In this document: positions 62,701-64,000 of the stretch, piece after piece
Layout of the letters: each line of letters starts with the position of its first letter
How positions within the stretch are numbered: position 1 is the stretch's first letter
NCBI GenBank assembly: GCA_030068075.1
Contig: CM057836.1
Span: 71,213,788 to 71,277,787 of the forward strand
Direction of reading: 5' to 3'
Source: Paguma larvata
Taxonomy: Eukaryota; Chordata; Mammalia; Carnivora; Viverridae
Length of the DNA stretch: 64,000 nt
Position numbers and translations under genes: made by a program
Notes under the pieces: model-generated
The model's database searches: none
Told to the model about the DNA's origin: nothing
Seen by the model: the letters and a program-made list of their open reading frames with translations, nothing else

Positions 62701-64000
62701 GAAGAGCACTGAATTCCCCATTATTCAGCTTTAGGATGCTTGAGATGGAATCTTGGAAAAATTGTGAGGCTGGATTTGCACTTTTTCACATGCATGGCTC
62801 AAATTCTGCATTATATTGAGCTCTGGCTGGGAATAATGCTCTGGTCTGTGAAATTTAACACGCTTCTTTCTTGCCACCTTTCAGATGGCTGGGTTTGAGG
62901 AAATGCCCATAGGAGAGCAGAAAGGTGGAAAAAATCCTCTAAGTGAGGGAGATGGCTGCCAAACTATTCTCTAGGGTCCCCAGTTGTTTCCACAACTCTC
63001 TGAGGGAAGCAAGAGGTCAAAAGTGTCATAATAAAACCAGATCTAGCCAGGGTTCCTTTGCAGGACGGAAGGCACTGATAAGCAGCCCAGCATGGATTGC
63101 CTCTTTCTCTGAACTTGGGAGTACATCTCGACATTAGCCCAGATCCCAATGCAGCCTCTGGCCTGCAGGTGGTCCAGGCCCACCCTCACCTTCCCCCCAC
63201 ACCCCTTCTTCCAGGTTGGTGCAGGCATGAGCTGGGCTATTACTCCAACCCTTCCTAGCATCTGTCTGGTTTCCCAAGAATCCTTCCAGAATGGCACAGC
63301 TTGGGATCCAGCCTCACCGGTTTGACCTGCTCACCATCTCCTTTGGGTACGCCATTTCCAGGCCCCAGCAGGTTGGCTCGTATCTGAGGAGGCCACTCAT
63401 TGGGCTTCTAGCTCCACACCACAGGCCTCCTTGCCTATCCAGCTCATGGTCCAGAAACTGGGGCATGATAAGCCACCTGCCAACATCCCACTTGCTCCTC
63501 CCTTACTCTCAGGACAAACACCAATCTGGCCACTGAGAGACGTCAAAAGGGCCCAAGATTGTATGAAATGGGGAGAAGCCTACTTAGGCTGACTTGGTTT
63601 CTCTGAAGACTGTTGGGCCTGGGATTAAATATGTCTTCTCCCTGCCCATAGGCCAAGACAGGGCACTGAAGCAGAGGGATCATTCCAGAGAAAGGACACT
63701 GTTGGGTGCCAAGAGGATAATATTCTGCAATGGCTCATGGGTGAAGGGAAAGGAACCCATCCCTGAAAATGTTCCCCAAACATCTACTGTCTGTCCTGCA
63801 TGGCCTCAGCACTTTCTCCTTTCCAGATCTGGGATTCAAAGTGGGCTCTACACTTCAGGCTTCTGATAATGGTAGGGAGGGCACGAATGCCTCATGCCAC
63901 GCCTCTTGCTAGCTTAATCCCCACTGGAATCAGGTTAGGCTGTGTCTGAAGTTAGGGGCCTTTACACCAGTTTTGGCAAGGAGCAGCATCAGTGGCCCAG
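62701..64000. other. Unassigned unique sequence to window end
   Basis: About 1.3 kb. No repeat, promoter or coding feature could be supported. Confidence 0.4.

Overview
This window is mammalian nuclear DNA, almost certainly from a cat (Felidae) or a very close feliform carnivore. About thirty copies of the carnivore tRNA-Lys-derived SINE (CanSINE/SINEC) are scattered through it. Their heads read GGGCRCCTGGGTGGCTCAG in sense, or end GAGCCACCCAGGYGCCCC in antisense. Their body carries the felid-type GCTCTGTGCTGACAGCTCAG block, not the canid version. A carnivore-type L1 3' end (11,046-11,232) agrees with this. The rest of the repeat load is placental-wide: MIR, L2, old L1M pieces, MER5A and other hAT relics, and MaLR/ERVL-type LTRs.

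No protein-coding gene, tRNA or rRNA could be supported. All long open frames lie in repeats, in pyrimidine-rich tracts or in unique DNA open by chance on both strands. The window reads as intergenic or deep-intronic sequence. Only one segment has the base composition of a housekeeping-type promoter, a CpG island at about 38.60-39.12 kb. It is flanked on both sides by outward-facing GTGAGA splice-donor-like sites. A second promoter-like or enhancer-like segment at 53.84-54.17 kb has TATAAAA, CCAAT, homeodomain-type AT motifs, a local rise in CpG and a GTAAGT donor-like site.

Layout. 0-10 kb: SINE, MIR, L2 and hAT fossils around a unique block (5.7-8.2 kb) holding a 98-nt imperfect hairpin (6,463-6,560) and a FOX-palindrome plus GATA-motif cluster (7,765-7,924). 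10-18.8 kb: dense SINEs, L1 and L2 fragments and two LTRs of one family. 18.8-26.4 kb: mostly SINEs, including a nested opposite-strand pair, an inverted pair and a tandem dimer inside one target duplication. 26.4-35.6 kb: an LTR, MIRs, a 1.2-kb L1 ORF2/3' fragment and a long unassigned unique stretch (30.1-31.9 kb). 35.6-46.2 kb: tandem SINEs, inverted L2 pairs, the CpG island and an L2/MIR mosaic. 46.2-64 kb: SINE-poor, mostly unique DNA with MIRs, an MLT1 LTR inside L2, microsatellites and two segments that look like conserved non-coding elements (about 53.8-54.2 and 61.05-61.51 kb).

No clearly new biological system is visible. The items most worth checking are the hairpin, the GATA/FOX cluster, the CpG island with divergent donor-like sites, the 53.8-kb promoter-like block, and the retroposition oddities (SINE dimer, repeated use of the same insertion sites, a displaced L1 segment). 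Repeat family names come from recognising consensus sequences by eye. Element ends are accurate to roughly 10-20 bases unless a target duplication is given.
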